NCBI RefSeq assembly: GCF_013409625.1
Contig: NZ_JACCBF010000001.1
Location: 5,521,001-5,585,000 of the forward strand
Direction: 5' to 3'
DNA: 64,000 bases
Origin: Nocardioides kongjuensis
GTDB lineage: Bacteria; Actinomycetota; Actinomycetes; Propionibacteriales; Nocardioidaceae
Each line of letters opens with the position of its first letter. Position 1 is the stretch's first letter. The notes beneath the pieces are model-generated. The model saw nothing but the letters and a program-made list of their open reading frames with translations, made no database searches and had not been told where the DNA came from. This document shows positions 9,097-18,010 of this stretch, one piece after another. Both the position numbers and the translations under genes were made by a program.

Positions 9097-10203
9097 ATGG
9101 AACCTACACGCGGCCTGCCGGCGGACCTGCTGCGGGCGGCACCCAAGGTGCTGCTCCACGACCACCTCGACGGCGGACTGCGGCCGGCGACGATCATCGA
9201 GCTCGCCGCCGGGGTGGGCCACGCCCTCCCGGAGACCGACACCGACGCGCTCGCGCGGTGGTTCGCGGAGGCGGCCGACTCGGGTTCCCTCGAGCGCTAC
9301 CTCGAGACCTTCGCCCACACCGTCGGTGTCATGCAGACCGCGGAAGCGCTCACCCGGGTCGCGCGCGAGTGCGTCGAGGACCTGGCCGCCGACGGTGTCG
9401 TGTACGCCGAGATCCGCTACGCCCCCGAGCTCCACGTCGAGTCCGGCCTCGACCTCGAGGAGGTCGTGGCGGCCGTGCAGCAGGGCTTCGAGGAGGGCAT
9501 GGCCGCCGTCGCCGCGTCCGGTGGCCGGATCATCGTGCGGCACCTGCTGACCGCGATGCGCCAGGCCGCCCGCGCCATGGAGATCGCCGAGCTCGCCATC
9601 GCCTGGCGCGACCGCGGCGTCGTCGGCTTCGACATCGCCGGCCCGGAGGCGGGCTACCCGCCCACCCGGTTCATCGACGCGTTCGAGTACCTCCAGCGCG
9701 AGAACTCGCACTTCACCATCCACGCCGGCGAGGGCTTCGGCCTGCCGTCGATCTGGGAGGCCGTGCAGTGGTGCGGTGCCGACCGCCTCGGCCACGGCGT
9801 GCGGATCGTCGACGACATCAAGGTCGACGACGCCGGGGTGGCGCAGCTGGGCCGGCTGGCGTCGTACATCAGGGACAAGCGGATCCCGCTCGAGATGTGC
9901 CCCTCGTCCAACGTGCAGACCGGCGCCGCGCCGTCACTCGCCGAGCACCCGATCAAGCTGCTCGCCTCGCTGCGGTTCCGGGTCACGGTCAACACCGACA
10001 ACCGGCTGATGAGCCGCACCACGCTGAGCCGGGAGTTCGGGCTGCTCGCCGAGACCTTCGGCTACGGCTGGGCCGAGATGGAGTGGCTGACCGTCAACGC
10101 GATGAAGTCCGCATTCATCCCCTACGACGAGCGGTACCGCCTGATCACCGAGACCATCAAGCCCTGGTACGCGGCGCAGGCTCAGACCACGAACCAGAAG
10201 TAG
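9097..10203 (+). CDS. add: adenosine deaminase
   Basis: The 368-residue enzyme shows the zinc ligands and catalytic motifs of adenosine deaminases: [10 protein letters not shown] (H21 and H23), [10 protein letters not shown] in the middle (catalytic Glu), LGHGVRI and [11 protein letters not shown] (zinc-binding Asp). It hydrolyses adenosine or deoxyadenosine to inosine in purine salvage. A purine nucleoside phosphorylase (37492) and deoC (17025), which would act later in the same degradation, also lie in the window. Its last 22 bases overlap the 3' end of the opposing cysteine-protease-like gene. Confidence 0.92.
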   Translation: MEPTRGLPADLLRAAPKVLLHDHLDGGLRPATIIELAAGVGHALPETDTDALARWFAEAADSGSLERYLETFAHTVGVMQTAEALTRVARECVEDLAADGVVYAEIRYAPELHVESGLDLEEVVAAVQQGFEEGMAAVAASGGRIIVRHLLTAMRQAARAMEIAELAIAWRDRGVVGFDIAGPEAGYPPTRFIDAFEYLQRENSHFTIHAGEGFGLPSIWEAVQWCGADRLGHGVRIVDDIKVDDAGVAQLGRLASYIRDKRIPLEMCPSSNVQTGAAPSLAEHPIKLLASLRFRVTVNTDNRLMSRTTLSREFGLLAETFGYGWAEMEWLTVNAMKSAFIPYDERYRLITETIKPWYAAQAQTTNQK

Positions 10204-10700
10204 CTCCAGCCGGCGACGCCCACCTGCTGCCCGGCCCAGTTCTGCGCGGGCACGTCGATCAGGTGGCCGCTCGCCGGGTCGAACACCTCGATGCCGGTCG
10301 CGGTCGCCCGGACGGCGAGCACGACGTGGCGCGGCAGGCACCGGCTGCCGATGTAGACCGCGACGGGTCGGCTGCGCAGCTGCTCGCGCAGGACGTCGTA
10401 CCCGATCGCGGGGCGGGGGCGCACGACCACCGTCGCGACCTGCTCGCCGCTGAGCGCTCGCATCGCGTTGGCGACCGCCCACGGCGGGGTGCCGAGCGCG
10501 CGCGGCCACGGCACCTGGAAACGGTCGCGCGGACTGCGCGACGACGTGAGCAGCCGGTGCTCCTCGGTGATGTCGTGCTCCGGGTCCTCCGGGCGCCACG
10601 AGGTCAGCAGGGCACGGGCGCCGAGGACGCTGGCCGCGCCGCAGGTGCGGCTGTCGGGCTGGCGCAGCGCGCTGGGCGCCAGGTCAGCCGGCCACCGCAT
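10182..10700 (-). CDS. papain-like/C39-like cysteine peptidase fold protein
   Basis: From the ATG at 10700 the protein has 172 residues. An early [16 protein letters not shown] segment (Cys near residue 20) has the Q/S-x-x-x-CGxAS look of papain-fold catalytic cysteines, a central RHVVLAV supplies a histidine, and [14 protein letters not shown] an aspartate in the order Cys-His-Asp. The fold resembles C39 peptidases or cysteine-protease-like proteins of unknown substrate. No signal peptide is visible, so it probably acts in the cytosol. The start overlaps the end of the uridine kinase gene by 17 bases, indicating coupled expression, and the 3' end overlaps adenosine deaminase on the other strand. 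Catalysis is inferred, not shown. Confidence 0.65.
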   Translation of the reverse strand: MRWPADLAPSALRQPDSRTCGAASVLGARALLTSWRPEDPEHDITEEHRLLTSSRSPRDRFQVPWPRALGTPPWAVANAMRALSGEQVATVVVRPRPAIGYDVLREQLRSRPVAVYIGSRCLPRHVVLAVRATATGIEVFDPASGHLIDVPAQNWAGQQVGVAGWSYFWFVV

Positions 10701-11334
10701 GGTCGCCCTCCTGGTCGTGGCTGTCCCGCAGCTCGGCGAACGCCCGGTCGCCGGTCGCGACCCGGCAGCCCACGGCGATGGCCCGGCGCACGATCTGGCG
10801 CTGGGCACGGGCGAGCGCCAGGCCGCGTCGGACCAGCACCAGGGGCGGCTTGCGGTGCTCGCGCAGGTCGCGGGTGAGCCGGCGCCAGAACGTGACGACC
10901 GGGTGCTGGGTGATGCAGTACGCCTCGGCAAGGATCCCGGCGCGGCGGCACTCCTCGACGATCTCGGTCGCGAAGATCCCCTCCGCGCAGAACCGCCGGG
11001 CACCGGCCAGGTCGAGACGCTGGGAGCCGTTGCGCCGGCTCTCCGAGATCGAGTACGCCGGCACCTCGGTCGTGCCCGTCGAGCACAGCTCGCGGAGGGC
11101 GGCGAAGGCGTCCTCGTGGCTCCAGCTGCCCGGGTGGTCCCAGTCCACCAGCCCCGCGTTGGCGCCCTCGGTGATCAGCGGCAGGTCCGGCTCGTCGCCG
11201 TCACGGTAGAAGTCGTCGAGCCGCAGCGTCGGCCAGCCGTACGCCTTCGCGAGCCGCGCGGCGAGGCGGGACTTCCCGGACCCCGAGGGGCCGGCGAGCA
11301 CGATCACGCGGGCACCAGGCCGACTACCGGTCAT
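10684..11334 (-). CDS. uridine kinase-like P-loop kinase
   Basis: The 216-residue protein carries Walker A GPSGSGKS at residues 14-21, then LRLDDFYRDGDEPDLP with the conserved DDFY of uridine/cytidine kinases, and DWDHPGSW, which matches the substrate-binding region of that family. It should phosphorylate uridine or cytidine, or a related small molecule, using ATP. It lies next to adenosine deaminase and ahead of the cysteine-protease-like gene, with which it overlaps. The C-terminal third is basic and less conserved, so substrate specificity is not certain. Confidence 0.8.
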   Translation of the reverse strand: MTGSRPGARVIVLAGPSGSGKSRLAARLAKAYGWPTLRLDDFYRDGDEPDLPLITEGANAGLVDWDHPGSWSHEDAFAALRELCSTGTTEVPAYSISESRRNGSQRLDLAGARRFCAEGIFATEIVEECRRAGILAEAYCITQHPVVTFWRRLTRDLREHRKPPLVLVRRGLALARAQRQIVRRAIAVGCRVATGDRAFAELRDSHDQEGDHAVAG

Positions 11335-11380
11335 GGGGGTCGAGTCTGCCGTACCGGGGATGGGGGAGCGAGCCGGCCGG

Positions 11381-11386
11381 TAAGTT
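11381..11386 (+). promoter_or_regulatory. -10 box TAAGTT, leaderless spacing
   Basis: TAAGTT, 7 bases, ATG at 11394 of the dipeptidase gene. Confidence 0.5.
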
Positions 11387-11393
11387 CGCGGCC

Positions 11394-12590
11394 ATGGGAG
11401 AGGGAGGACGGCGGCCGCGCCGCTGGATCAAGAGGACGTTGCTGACACTGCTGGCGCTGGTGGTGCTGGCCGCGATCGGGTTCTTCACGTTCGGGCCGGG
11501 CATCGTCGAGAACGGGATGAACAAGGTCGAGCCGGCCGAGCTGCCCGAGGTCAGCCCCGAGACGCAGAAGCTCCACGACTCGCTGGAGATCGTCGACATG
11601 CACTCGGACACGCTGATGTGGGACCGCGACATCCTGGACCGCTCCGACCGCGGGCACCTGGACCTGCCCCGGCTCGAGGACGGCAACGTCGCGCTGCAGG
11701 TGTTCTCGTCGGTGTCGAAGTCGCCGAAGGGACAGAACTACGACAGCAACTCCGCCGACAGCGACAACATCACGCTGCTGACCATCGCGCAGCTGCAGCC
11801 GCCGCGGACCTGGACCTCGCTGCTGCAGCGCTCGCTCTACCACGCCGAGAAGCTGGGGAAGGCCGCGCGCAACTCCAACGGCGCGCTCCGGCTGATCCGC
11901 TCCCGCCGCGACCTCGACCGGCTGGTCGCCGACCGCGAGGACGGCCAACAGGTCACCGGCGCGCTGTTCTCGGTCGAGGGCCTGCAGAACCTCGAGGGCG
12001 ACTTCGACAACCTCGACAAGCTCTTCGACGCCGGCATGCGGATGGCCGGCTTCACGCACTTCTTCGACAACGAGGTCGCCGGCTCCATGCACGGCGAGAA
12101 GAAGGGCGGACTGACCGACCTCGGGCGTCGCGTGTTCCGGGAGATGGAGCGTCGCGGGATCATCGTCGACATCGCGCACGCCAGCCACGACTCGGTGGCC
12201 GAGATGCTGGCGATGGCGACCAAGCCGGTCGTCCTCAGCCACGGCGGCGTCCAGGCCACCTGCGACGTCAACCGCAACCTCACCGACGACGAGATCCGCG
12301 GAGTCGCCGCCACCGGAGGCGTCGTCGGCGTCGGCTACTGGGACGCCGCCGTCTGCTCGCTCACCACGAAGGCCGTCGTCGACGCGATCGACCACGTCGT
12401 CGAGGTCGCCGGCATCCGGACCGCTGCCCTCGGCAGCGACTACGACGGCGCCACCACCGTCGGCTGGGACACCACCCACCTGGCCGCGATCACGCAGGAG
12501 CTGGTGGACCGTGGCTACGACCGGGCCGCGATCGCCGCGATCATGGGCGGCAACACGCTGCGGGTGATGCGGGCGACCCTCCCGCAGTAG
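11394..12590 (+). CDS. membrane-anchored M19 renal-type dipeptidase
   Basis: The 398-residue protein starts with a basic stretch and a membrane helix (about residues 15-37, TLLTLLALVVLAAIGFFTFG), then a complete M19 dipeptidase domain. Zinc-site motifs are visible: EIVDMHSDTLMW (HxD), ALFSVEGLQNLEG (Glu), VVLSHGGVQATCDVNRNL (His-rich loop) and ALGSDYDGATTV (Asp). M19 enzymes cleave dipeptides, often with a D-residue, outside the cytoplasm. The anchor suggests the domain faces the cell wall, where it could recycle peptides. It is convergent with the HNH gene, with a strong hairpin between. Confidence 0.88.
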   Translation: MGEGGRRPRRWIKRTLLTLLALVVLAAIGFFTFGPGIVENGMNKVEPAELPEVSPETQKLHDSLEIVDMHSDTLMWDRDILDRSDRGHLDLPRLEDGNVALQVFSSVSKSPKGQNYDSNSADSDNITLLTIAQLQPPRTWTSLLQRSLYHAEKLGKAARNSNGALRLIRSRRDLDRLVADREDGQQVTGALFSVEGLQNLEGDFDNLDKLFDAGMRMAGFTHFFDNEVAGSMHGEKKGGLTDLGRRVFREMERRGIIVDIAHASHDSVAEMLAMATKPVVLSHGGVQATCDVNRNLTDDEIRGVAATGGVVGVGYWDAAVCSLTTKAVVDAIDHVVEVAGIRTAALGSDYDGATTVGWDTTHLAAITQELVDRGYDRAAIAAIMGGNTLRVMRATLPQ

Positions 12591-12626
12591 GCGGTCGGAC
12601 ATGCGGACATGCGGACGTGCCGACGC

Positions 12627-12650
12627 CCCGCAGGACGCTGCTCCTGCGGG
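12627..12650. terminator. bidirectional hairpin terminator
   Basis: CCCGCAGGA and TCCTGCGGG form a perfect 9-bp stem with a 6-base loop between two convergent genes (dipeptidase and HNH). There is no T-run, as is usual for high-GC actinobacterial terminators. Confidence 0.65.
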
Positions 12651-12665
12651 TGCGGGGCGGGGTCG

Positions 12666-13949
12666 CTACTCGTCGGGCGGGTGCACCGGGTGGGTGCCGC
12701 GGTGGTCGACCCGGAACCGGAACCCAGTGGGACTGGTCCACACGTAGGTCGCCGGCATCGGGGTGTCGTAGCGCCAGGTCGAGTGGGTCTTGGCGCGGTG
12801 GTGCCGTCGACAGAGCGGGACGAGGTTGCAGGGGCAGGTCGGACCACCCCGTTGGTGGGGCTTTGCGTGGTCGATGTCGCACCGGGTCGCGGGACGGGTG
12901 CAGTGCGGGAACCGGCAGGTGTGGTCCCGCAACGCGACCCTGGTCTTGTGGCGGTCCGGGATCTCGTAGGCCGTGACGGGGAGATGGTCGGCCAGGTCGA
13001 CGACCGGACGCACGACGATCGTGGTGTGCCGGGCACGCAGCCACTCACGGATCTGCGCGGTGCTGACGGGGCAGCGGCCCTCCTCCCACCGCCCGACCGG
13101 GTTCCGGCCAGCAAGGGTGGTGTCGGTGACGTGCACGTTCAACACGACCTTGCGACCGGGGACGGTCGCGACCACCTCCCCGGTGTCGGGGTCCGGGACC
13201 AACAGGTCGAGGGCCAGGTCCTGGCGGGCGAGCTCGGCAGCGGCCTTGGAGCGGCGCACGTCGAGTGACGAGTCGTCCCCGAGCCGGCCGAGCACCTCGG
13301 CCCTGCGTCCGATGGCTTGGTCGAGGTCGTGCCCGTCGGCGGCATCCAGGAGCCCGTCGAGGTGCACGAGGCCGTGCTCGTCGACGTCGCTGATGTCGAA
13401 GTGCCGGTGGTCGGCGGCCTTGGCCCGGTCGGTCTCGGCCTTGTCGGGGTCGTAGCGGAGAACGGCTTCAGCGACGAGGCGTTCGAGCTGGGCCCACCCG
13501 ACGCCGGAGGCGTTCCACAGCTGCCGGTCCACGAACCCCGCCGCCTCAGCACCAAGACCCCGGGTGAGGTCCGCGATCCGCTCAGCACGCCACGGCGCCA
13601 ACCTCCCCGCCACCACCGCCTCGTAGACGTTGGGGAGCCGCCAGGCGCACTCGATGACCCGACCGACATACGCCTTGCCGCCGTCGGGGGTGCGGCCGAG
13701 GACCGCGACGAGCTCCATCAACGCGAACTCGCTGACCAGCGGTGCGCCGTCACCGGCGATCGGGACGCCGGTGTCGAGGTAGCCCTCGGTGATCGTCGCC
13801 GCACCCTCCGGTCCGGACACGACGTGGTCGCCGGCCCACTCCACGATCGTCGCCCATTCGCGGACGAGGGAGGCCTGGCGGCCTTCGACCTCGGCACGCA
13901 GCCCGGACAGCAGAGCTGCTGTCGAACGGGGCCTGGTTCCGAGATCCAT
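12666..13949 (-). CDS. DUF222-HNH endonuclease family protein
   Basis: This complete 427-residue family member has an N-terminal DUF222 region (through about residue 280) and a C-terminal HNH domain. The C-terminus shows DHTCRFPHCTRPATRCDIDH, then CNLVPLCRRHHRAKT, giving the H-N-H residues and four cysteines for a structural zinc. Such proteins occur in many copies in actinobacterial genomes with unknown targets. They are suspected of belonging to mobile or defence-like elements, though this is unproven. The truncated gene at 1-903 is a diverged relative. No terminal repeats flank either copy. Confidence 0.88.
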   Translation of the reverse strand: MDLGTRPRSTAALLSGLRAEVEGRQASLVREWATIVEWAGDHVVSGPEGAATITEGYLDTGVPIAGDGAPLVSEFALMELVAVLGRTPDGGKAYVGRVIECAWRLPNVYEAVVAGRLAPWRAERIADLTRGLGAEAAGFVDRQLWNASGVGWAQLERLVAEAVLRYDPDKAETDRAKAADHRHFDISDVDEHGLVHLDGLLDAADGHDLDQAIGRRAEVLGRLGDDSSLDVRRSKAAAELARQDLALDLLVPDPDTGEVVATVPGRKVVLNVHVTDTTLAGRNPVGRWEEGRCPVSTAQIREWLRARHTTIVVRPVVDLADHLPVTAYEIPDRHKTRVALRDHTCRFPHCTRPATRCDIDHAKPHQRGGPTCPCNLVPLCRRHHRAKTHSTWRYDTPMPATYVWTSPTGFRFRVDHRGTHPVHPPDE

Positions 13950-14191
13950 GACTGAATTCTCCCACCCACCTGCGACAGAAGCGAACGTTCAGAACCCGCC
14001 TGGGGACAGGGGAAACTCCCATTCACGGGTGTGGAGAACCGACGTCACCAACCATCGCGAAGGTGCCTGCGGGACCGTAGCCCGACCGCGGAACCCGACC
14101 ACCTCCCCACCTCCCTCGTCGCTGCCTTTTCGGAACGAAACCAGCCACCCAACCGACGCCCACGGACAGCCCCGGCGGTCCTCGTCCGGGA

Positions 14192-14737
14192 TCAGCGAGC
14201 GCGCTCTCGCAGGGCTGCGTCGAGCACCACCATCAGCTCCGCCACGCGACTCCGGCCGGGCGGTGCGGCGGGGTAGCGACGCAGTACGTCGACCAGCACG
14301 GGCGTCGCACGCGCGGCCGCTGCGTCGACCGCGGCCTGACCCGCGAGGGGGTCGTCGCCGGAGGCGAGCTCGGCGATCCGGGCGGCGTTGGCCGAGGCGC
14401 GCAGGATGTGGCCGACCTGGTGTGCCCGGGCGATGGGGTGGAGGTAGGCGGCGGACGCGGCGTCGCCCGCGGCCTGCGCGGCGAGCCGGGCCGGCTCGCT
14501 CGGAGCGGCGGCCGCGGCCCGGTGGGCGTCCATCGACGCGACCCGCTGGAGGCGGCCGCGCGGCGCGCCGTCGGCGAAGACCCGAGCAGCGTCGAGCGCG
14601 GCACGCGGCCGCGGGTCCTCCGGGCAGGCGTCCTCGAACACGGGGAGCAACGGCTCTGCCGAGGCCAGGACGAAGCGCGCGACCTCGCGCAGCTCGCCGG
14701 GCGTCAGCTCGAACCTCAGATCCCGATCGGGTGCCAC
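14192..14737 (-). CDS. Imm5-like putative immunity protein
   Basis: From the GTG at 14737 the product has 181 residues, all alpha-helical and alanine-rich. Landmarks are LTPGELREVARFVLASAEPL, the segment FEDACPEDPRPRAALDAARVF and AAGDAASAAYLHPIARAHQVGHIL. These match the actinobacterial proteins called 'putative immunity protein' (Imm5-like). The name comes from toxin-immunity predictions, but most members are not next to toxins; here the neighbour is a deoxyribose-phosphate catabolic operon. The GTG is chosen because the family N-terminus begins just after it. It overlaps the upstream ALDH-like gene by 22 bases, so it is the operon's last gene. Confidence 0.7.
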   Translation of the reverse strand: MAPDRDLRFELTPGELREVARFVLASAEPLLPVFEDACPEDPRPRAALDAARVFADGAPRGRLQRVASMDAHRAAAAAPSEPARLAAQAAGDAASAAYLHPIARAHQVGHILRASANAARIAELASGDDPLAGQAAVDAAAARATPVLVDVLRRYPAAPPGRSRVAELMVVLDAALRERAR

Positions 14738-15585
14738 ACCGTCTTCTGCTCGACGAACGCGGTCATGGGGGACAGGCCCGGCTCGGCCGACCAGTCCGGC
14801 TCGGCGTCGGGCGCCCGGCGTACCCGCTTGAGGTTGTCGGCCGCCGCGACCTCCAGCGAGGTCGCCAGCTCGGCGTCGCCCGCGACGCCGCACAGGTCGA
14901 TCGCGTTGACGTCCATGTGGGCCGCCAGCCAGGGGCCGAGGGCGGAGGCGTCGCCGGTGAGGATGTTGACCACGCCGCCGGGGACGTCGGAGGTGGCGAG
15001 CACCTCGGAGAAGGTGACGGCGGGCAGCGGCCGCTCGTAGGACGACACGACCACCGCGACGTTGCCGGTCACGATCACCGGCGCGACGACCGAGACCAGG
15101 CCCAGCAGCGAGGACTCCTGCGGGGCGAGCACGCCCACGACGCCGGTCGGCTCGGGGGCGGTGTGGTTGAAGAACGGGCCGGCGACCGGGTTGGCGTTGC
15201 CGATCACCTGGGCGAGCTTGTCGGCCCAGCCGGCGTACCAGACCAGGCGGTCGACGGCGGCGTCGACCTGGGCTCGCGCGACCGCGGCCGAGACGCCCTC
15301 GGACTGGCGCACGGCGTCCTCGAACTGCGGGCGGCGGTCCTCCATGACCTCGGCGATCCGGTACAGGATCTGGCCGCGGTTGTAGGCCGTCCGCCCCGAC
15401 CAGGGACCGAAGGCCTTGCGGGCCGCGACGACCGCGTCGCGGACGTCCTTGCGCGAGGCGAGGGAGGCGTTGGCCACGAACTTCCCCTTGCTGTCGGTGA
15501 CCTCGTAGGAGTGGCCCGACTCCGAGCGCGGGAACGCGCCGCCGATGTAGAGCTTGTAGGTCTTGCGCACGTCGATGCGAGCCAT
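14716..15585 (-). CDS. short aldehyde dehydrogenase-like protein lacking the catalytic half
   Basis: This 289-residue protein has the N-terminal coenzyme-binding half of an aldehyde dehydrogenase (KLYIGGAFPRSESGHSYEV, the AARKAFGPWSGRTAYNRGQ segment, GVVGVLAPQESSLLGLVSVV). It ends where the catalytic domain should start. The usual Glu of 'ELGGK' and the Cys of 'GQxC' are absent; the corresponding area reads IDLCGVAGDAELATSLEV and the protein stops after KTVWHPIGI. Because it is intact, coupled (TGATG) to a full ALDH gene upstream and has a conserved-looking C-terminus, it looks like a maintained non-catalytic partner rather than decay. It may form heteromers with the ALDH. Confidence 0.75.
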   Translation of the reverse strand: MARIDVRKTYKLYIGGAFPRSESGHSYEVTDSKGKFVANASLASRKDVRDAVVAARKAFGPWSGRTAYNRGQILYRIAEVMEDRRPQFEDAVRQSEGVSAAVARAQVDAAVDRLVWYAGWADKLAQVIGNANPVAGPFFNHTAPEPTGVVGVLAPQESSLLGLVSVVAPVIVTGNVAVVVSSYERPLPAVTFSEVLATSDVPGGVVNILTGDASALGPWLAAHMDVNAIDLCGVAGDAELATSLEVAAADNLKRVRRAPDAEPDWSAEPGLSPMTAFVEQKTVWHPIGI

Positions 15586-17021
15586 CAGGCGTCCGCTCCC
15601 TTCAGGTACGCGGCGAGGCCCTGGCGCCCGCCCTCGCGGCCGTAGCCGGACTCCTTGTAGCCGCCGAACGGGCTGGCGGGGTCGAACTTGTTGAACGTGT
15701 TGGCCCACACCACGCCGGCGCGCAGCTGCGAGGCCATGTGCAGGATCCGCGAGCCCTTCTCGGTCCACACGCCGGCGGAGAGGCCGTACGGCGTGTTGTT
15801 GGCCTTCTCGATCGCCTCGGCGGGCGTGCGGAAGGTCAGCACGGACAGGACCGGTCCGAAGACCTCCTCGCGGGCGATCCGGTGGGCCTGGGTGACGCCG
15901 GTGAAGACCGTCGGCGGGAACCAGAAGCCCGACGACGGCAGGTCGCACGCCGGGGCCCAGCGCTCGGCGCCCTCGGCCTCGCCGATGTCGGAGAGCTCAC
16001 GGATGCGGGCCAGCTGCTCGGCGGAGTTGATGGCGCCGATGTCGGTGTTCTTGTCGAGCGGGTCGCCGACGCGCAGCGTGCCCATCCGGCGCTTGAGCCT
16101 GCCGAGCACCTCGTCGGCCACGGACTCCTGGACCAGCAGCCGCGAGCCCGCGCAGCAGACGTGGCCCTGGTTGAAGAAGATGCCGCCGACGATGCCCTCG
16201 ACCGCCTGGTCGATGGGGGCGTCGTCGAAGACGATGTTGGCGGCCTTGCCGCCCAGCTCGAGGGTGGCCTTCTTGTCGGTGCCGGCGATGGCACGGGCGA
16301 TCGCCTTGCCGACCGCGGTCGAGCCGGTGAAGGCGACCTTGTCGACGTCGGGGTGGGAGACCACGGCCTGTCCGGTCGAGCCGGCACCGGTGACGATGTT
16401 GACGACACCGGGCGGCAGGTCGGCCTGCTGGCAGATCTCCGCGAACAGCAGCGCCGTCAGCGGGGTCGTCTCGGCCGGCTTGAGCACGACCGTGTTGCCG
16501 CACGCCAGCGCGGGTGCGACCTTCCACGCCAGCATGAGCAGCGGGAAGTTCCACGGGATGACCTGACCGGCGACACCCAGCGGCTGCGGGTCGGGTCCGA
16601 GGCCGGCGTGCTCGAGCTTGTCGGCCCAGCCGGCGTAGTAGAAGAAGTGCGCGGCGACGACGGGGACGTCGACGTCGCGGCTCTCCTTGATCGGCTTGCC
16701 GTTGTCGATCGACTCGAGGACGGCCAGCTCGCGAGCGCGCTCCTGGATGATCCGGGCGATCCGGAACAGGTACTTGGCCCGCTCCTTGCCCGACATCCGC
16801 GACCAGCCGCGGAACGCGCGCCGGGCCGCCCTGACGGCGAGGTCGACGTCGGCGTCGGAGGCCTCGGCGATCTCGGCGAGGGTCTCCTCGGTGGCCGGGT
16901 TGACGGTCTTGAACGACGTCCCGCGGCCGTCGACGAACTCGCCGTCGATGAACAGGCCGTAGGAGGGCTTGATGTCGACGATGCTCCGCGACTCGGGAGC
17001 CGGTGCGTACTCGAAGGCCAT
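15585..17021 (-). CDS. NAD(P)-dependent aldehyde dehydrogenase
   Basis: This is a full-length ALDH of 478 residues. It has the PWNFPLLMLAWKVAPALACG coenzyme pocket, FTGSTAVGKAIA, ELGGKAANIVF (catalytic general-base Glu) and NQGHVCCAGSRLLV (nucleophilic Cys), plus EEVFGPVLSVLTF near the C-terminus. Placed directly after deoC (3 bases apart), it most likely oxidises the acetaldehyde released by deoxyribose-phosphate aldolase to acetate. It is followed by a truncated, apparently non-catalytic paralogue. Confidence 0.9.
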   Translation of the reverse strand: MAFEYAPAPESRSIVDIKPSYGLFIDGEFVDGRGTSFKTVNPATEETLAEIAEASDADVDLAVRAARRAFRGWSRMSGKERAKYLFRIARIIQERARELAVLESIDNGKPIKESRDVDVPVVAAHFFYYAGWADKLEHAGLGPDPQPLGVAGQVIPWNFPLLMLAWKVAPALACGNTVVLKPAETTPLTALLFAEICQQADLPPGVVNIVTGAGSTGQAVVSHPDVDKVAFTGSTAVGKAIARAIAGTDKKATLELGGKAANIVFDDAPIDQAVEGIVGGIFFNQGHVCCAGSRLLVQESVADEVLGRLKRRMGTLRVGDPLDKNTDIGAINSAEQLARIRELSDIGEAEGAERWAPACDLPSSGFWFPPTVFTGVTQAHRIAREEVFGPVLSVLTFRTPAEAIEKANNTPYGLSAGVWTEKGSRILHMASQLRAGVVWANTFNKFDPASPFGGYKESGYGREGGRQGLAAYLKGADA

Positions 17022-17024
17022 GTC

Positions 17025-17987
17025 TCAGTCCAGGGTGAAGTAGTCGGGACCGCTGTAGCGGCCGGTGGTCATCTTCGTGCGCTGCATGAGCAGGTCGTTG
17101 AGCAGCGTCGAGGCGCCGAAGCGGAACCAGTCGGGGTCCAGCCAGTCGTCGCCGACGACCTCGTTGACCATGACGAGGTACTTGATCGCGTCCTTGGCGG
17201 TGCGGATGCCGCCGGCCGGCTTCACGCCGACCTGGACGCCGGTCGCCTCGCGGAAGTCGCGGACCGCCTCGAGCATCACCAAGGTGACCGGCAGGGTCGC
17301 CGCCGGCTGGACCTTGCCGGTCGAGGTCTTGATGAAGTCGGTGCCGGCGAGCATCGCGAGCCACGACGCGCGGCGTACGTTGTCGTAGGTCTGCAGCTCG
17401 CCGGTCTCGAAGATCACCTTGAGGTGGGCGTGCGAGCCGTCGGGACGCCTGCACGCCTCGCGGGTCGCGACGATCTCCTCGAACACCTGCAGGTAGCGAC
17501 CGGCCAGGAACGCGCCCCGGTCGATGACCATGTCGATCTCGTCGGCGCCGTTGGCGACCGCGTCACGGGTGTCGGCGAGCTTGACGTCCATCGACGCCCG
17601 CCCGCTGGGGAAGGCCGTCGCCACGGCCGCGACGTTGACCTCGTCCCCGACGATCGCCTTGACCTCGCCGACCAGGTCGCCGTAGACGCACACCGCCGCC
17701 ACCGACGGGCAGGTCGGGTCGGCGGGGTCCGGGCGCAGTGCCTTGTTGGCGAGCGCGCGGACCTTGCCGGGGGTGTCCTGGCCCTCCAGCGTGGTCAGGT
17801 CGACCATCCTGATCGCCAGGTCGAGGGCCCACGCCTTCGAGGTGGTCTTGATCGAGCGGGTCCCGAGCCCGGCGGCCCGCGCCTCGGCACCGACCTGGTC
17901 GACACCCGGCAGGCCGTGCAGGAACCGGCGCAGCGAGGCATCGCTCGCCGTCACTTCGGAGTACGCCGCGAGGGCGGTGGTCGCCAT
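17025..17987 (-). CDS. deoC: deoxyribose-phosphate aldolase
   Basis: The 320-residue protein is longer than the E. coli enzyme because of an N-terminal extension seen in actinobacterial homologues. Motifs include VDLTTLEGQDT, CVYGDLV, ATAFPSGR, DEIDMVIDRGAF and the Schiff-base lysine in AGTDFIKTSTGK (K220), followed by VGVKPAGGIR. It splits 2-deoxyribose 5-phosphate into glyceraldehyde 3-phosphate and acetaldehyde in deoxynucleoside catabolism. It heads an operon with two ALDH-type genes and an Imm5-like gene. Its TATGCT box lies 6 bases before the ATG, so the mRNA is probably leaderless. It is divergent from the PH-domain gene with only 23 bases between start codons. Confidence 0.93.
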   Translation of the reverse strand: MATTALAAYSEVTASDASLRRFLHGLPGVDQVGAEARAAGLGTRSIKTTSKAWALDLAIRMVDLTTLEGQDTPGKVRALANKALRPDPADPTCPSVAAVCVYGDLVGEVKAIVGDEVNVAAVATAFPSGRASMDVKLADTRDAVANGADEIDMVIDRGAFLAGRYLQVFEEIVATREACRRPDGSHAHLKVIFETGELQTYDNVRRASWLAMLAGTDFIKTSTGKVQPAATLPVTLVMLEAVRDFREATGVQVGVKPAGGIRTAKDAIKYLVMVNEVVGDDWLDPDWFRFGASTLLNDLLMQRTKMTTGRYSGPDYFTLD

Positions 17988-17993
17988 GGGCCC

Positions 17994-17999
17994 AGCATA
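17994..17999 (-). promoter_or_regulatory. -10 box TATGCT of deoC, leaderless spacing
   Basis: TATGCT on the minus strand, 6 bases (GGGCCC), ATG at 17987. It overlaps the opposing -10 box at 17998-18003 by two bases, so the two divergent promoters must compete. Confidence 0.6.
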
Positions 18000-18003
18000 G
18001 GGT
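17998..18003 (+). promoter_or_regulatory. -10 box TAGGGT of the PH-domain gene, leaderless spacing
   Basis: TAGGGT, 7 bases, GTG at 18011; overlaps the deoC -10 box on the other strand. Confidence 0.55.
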
Positions 18004-18010
18004 TGCGACT

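Noticed and set aside
12666..13949. HNH gene as part of a mobile element
   Set aside because: No flanking repeats, integrase or composition change; the family is dispersed in actinobacteria, but mobility cannot be shown here.
13950..14191. Gene between the HNH gene and the Imm5-like gene
   Set aside because: 242 bases with only short frames on both strands and no ribosome-binding site or promoter pattern.
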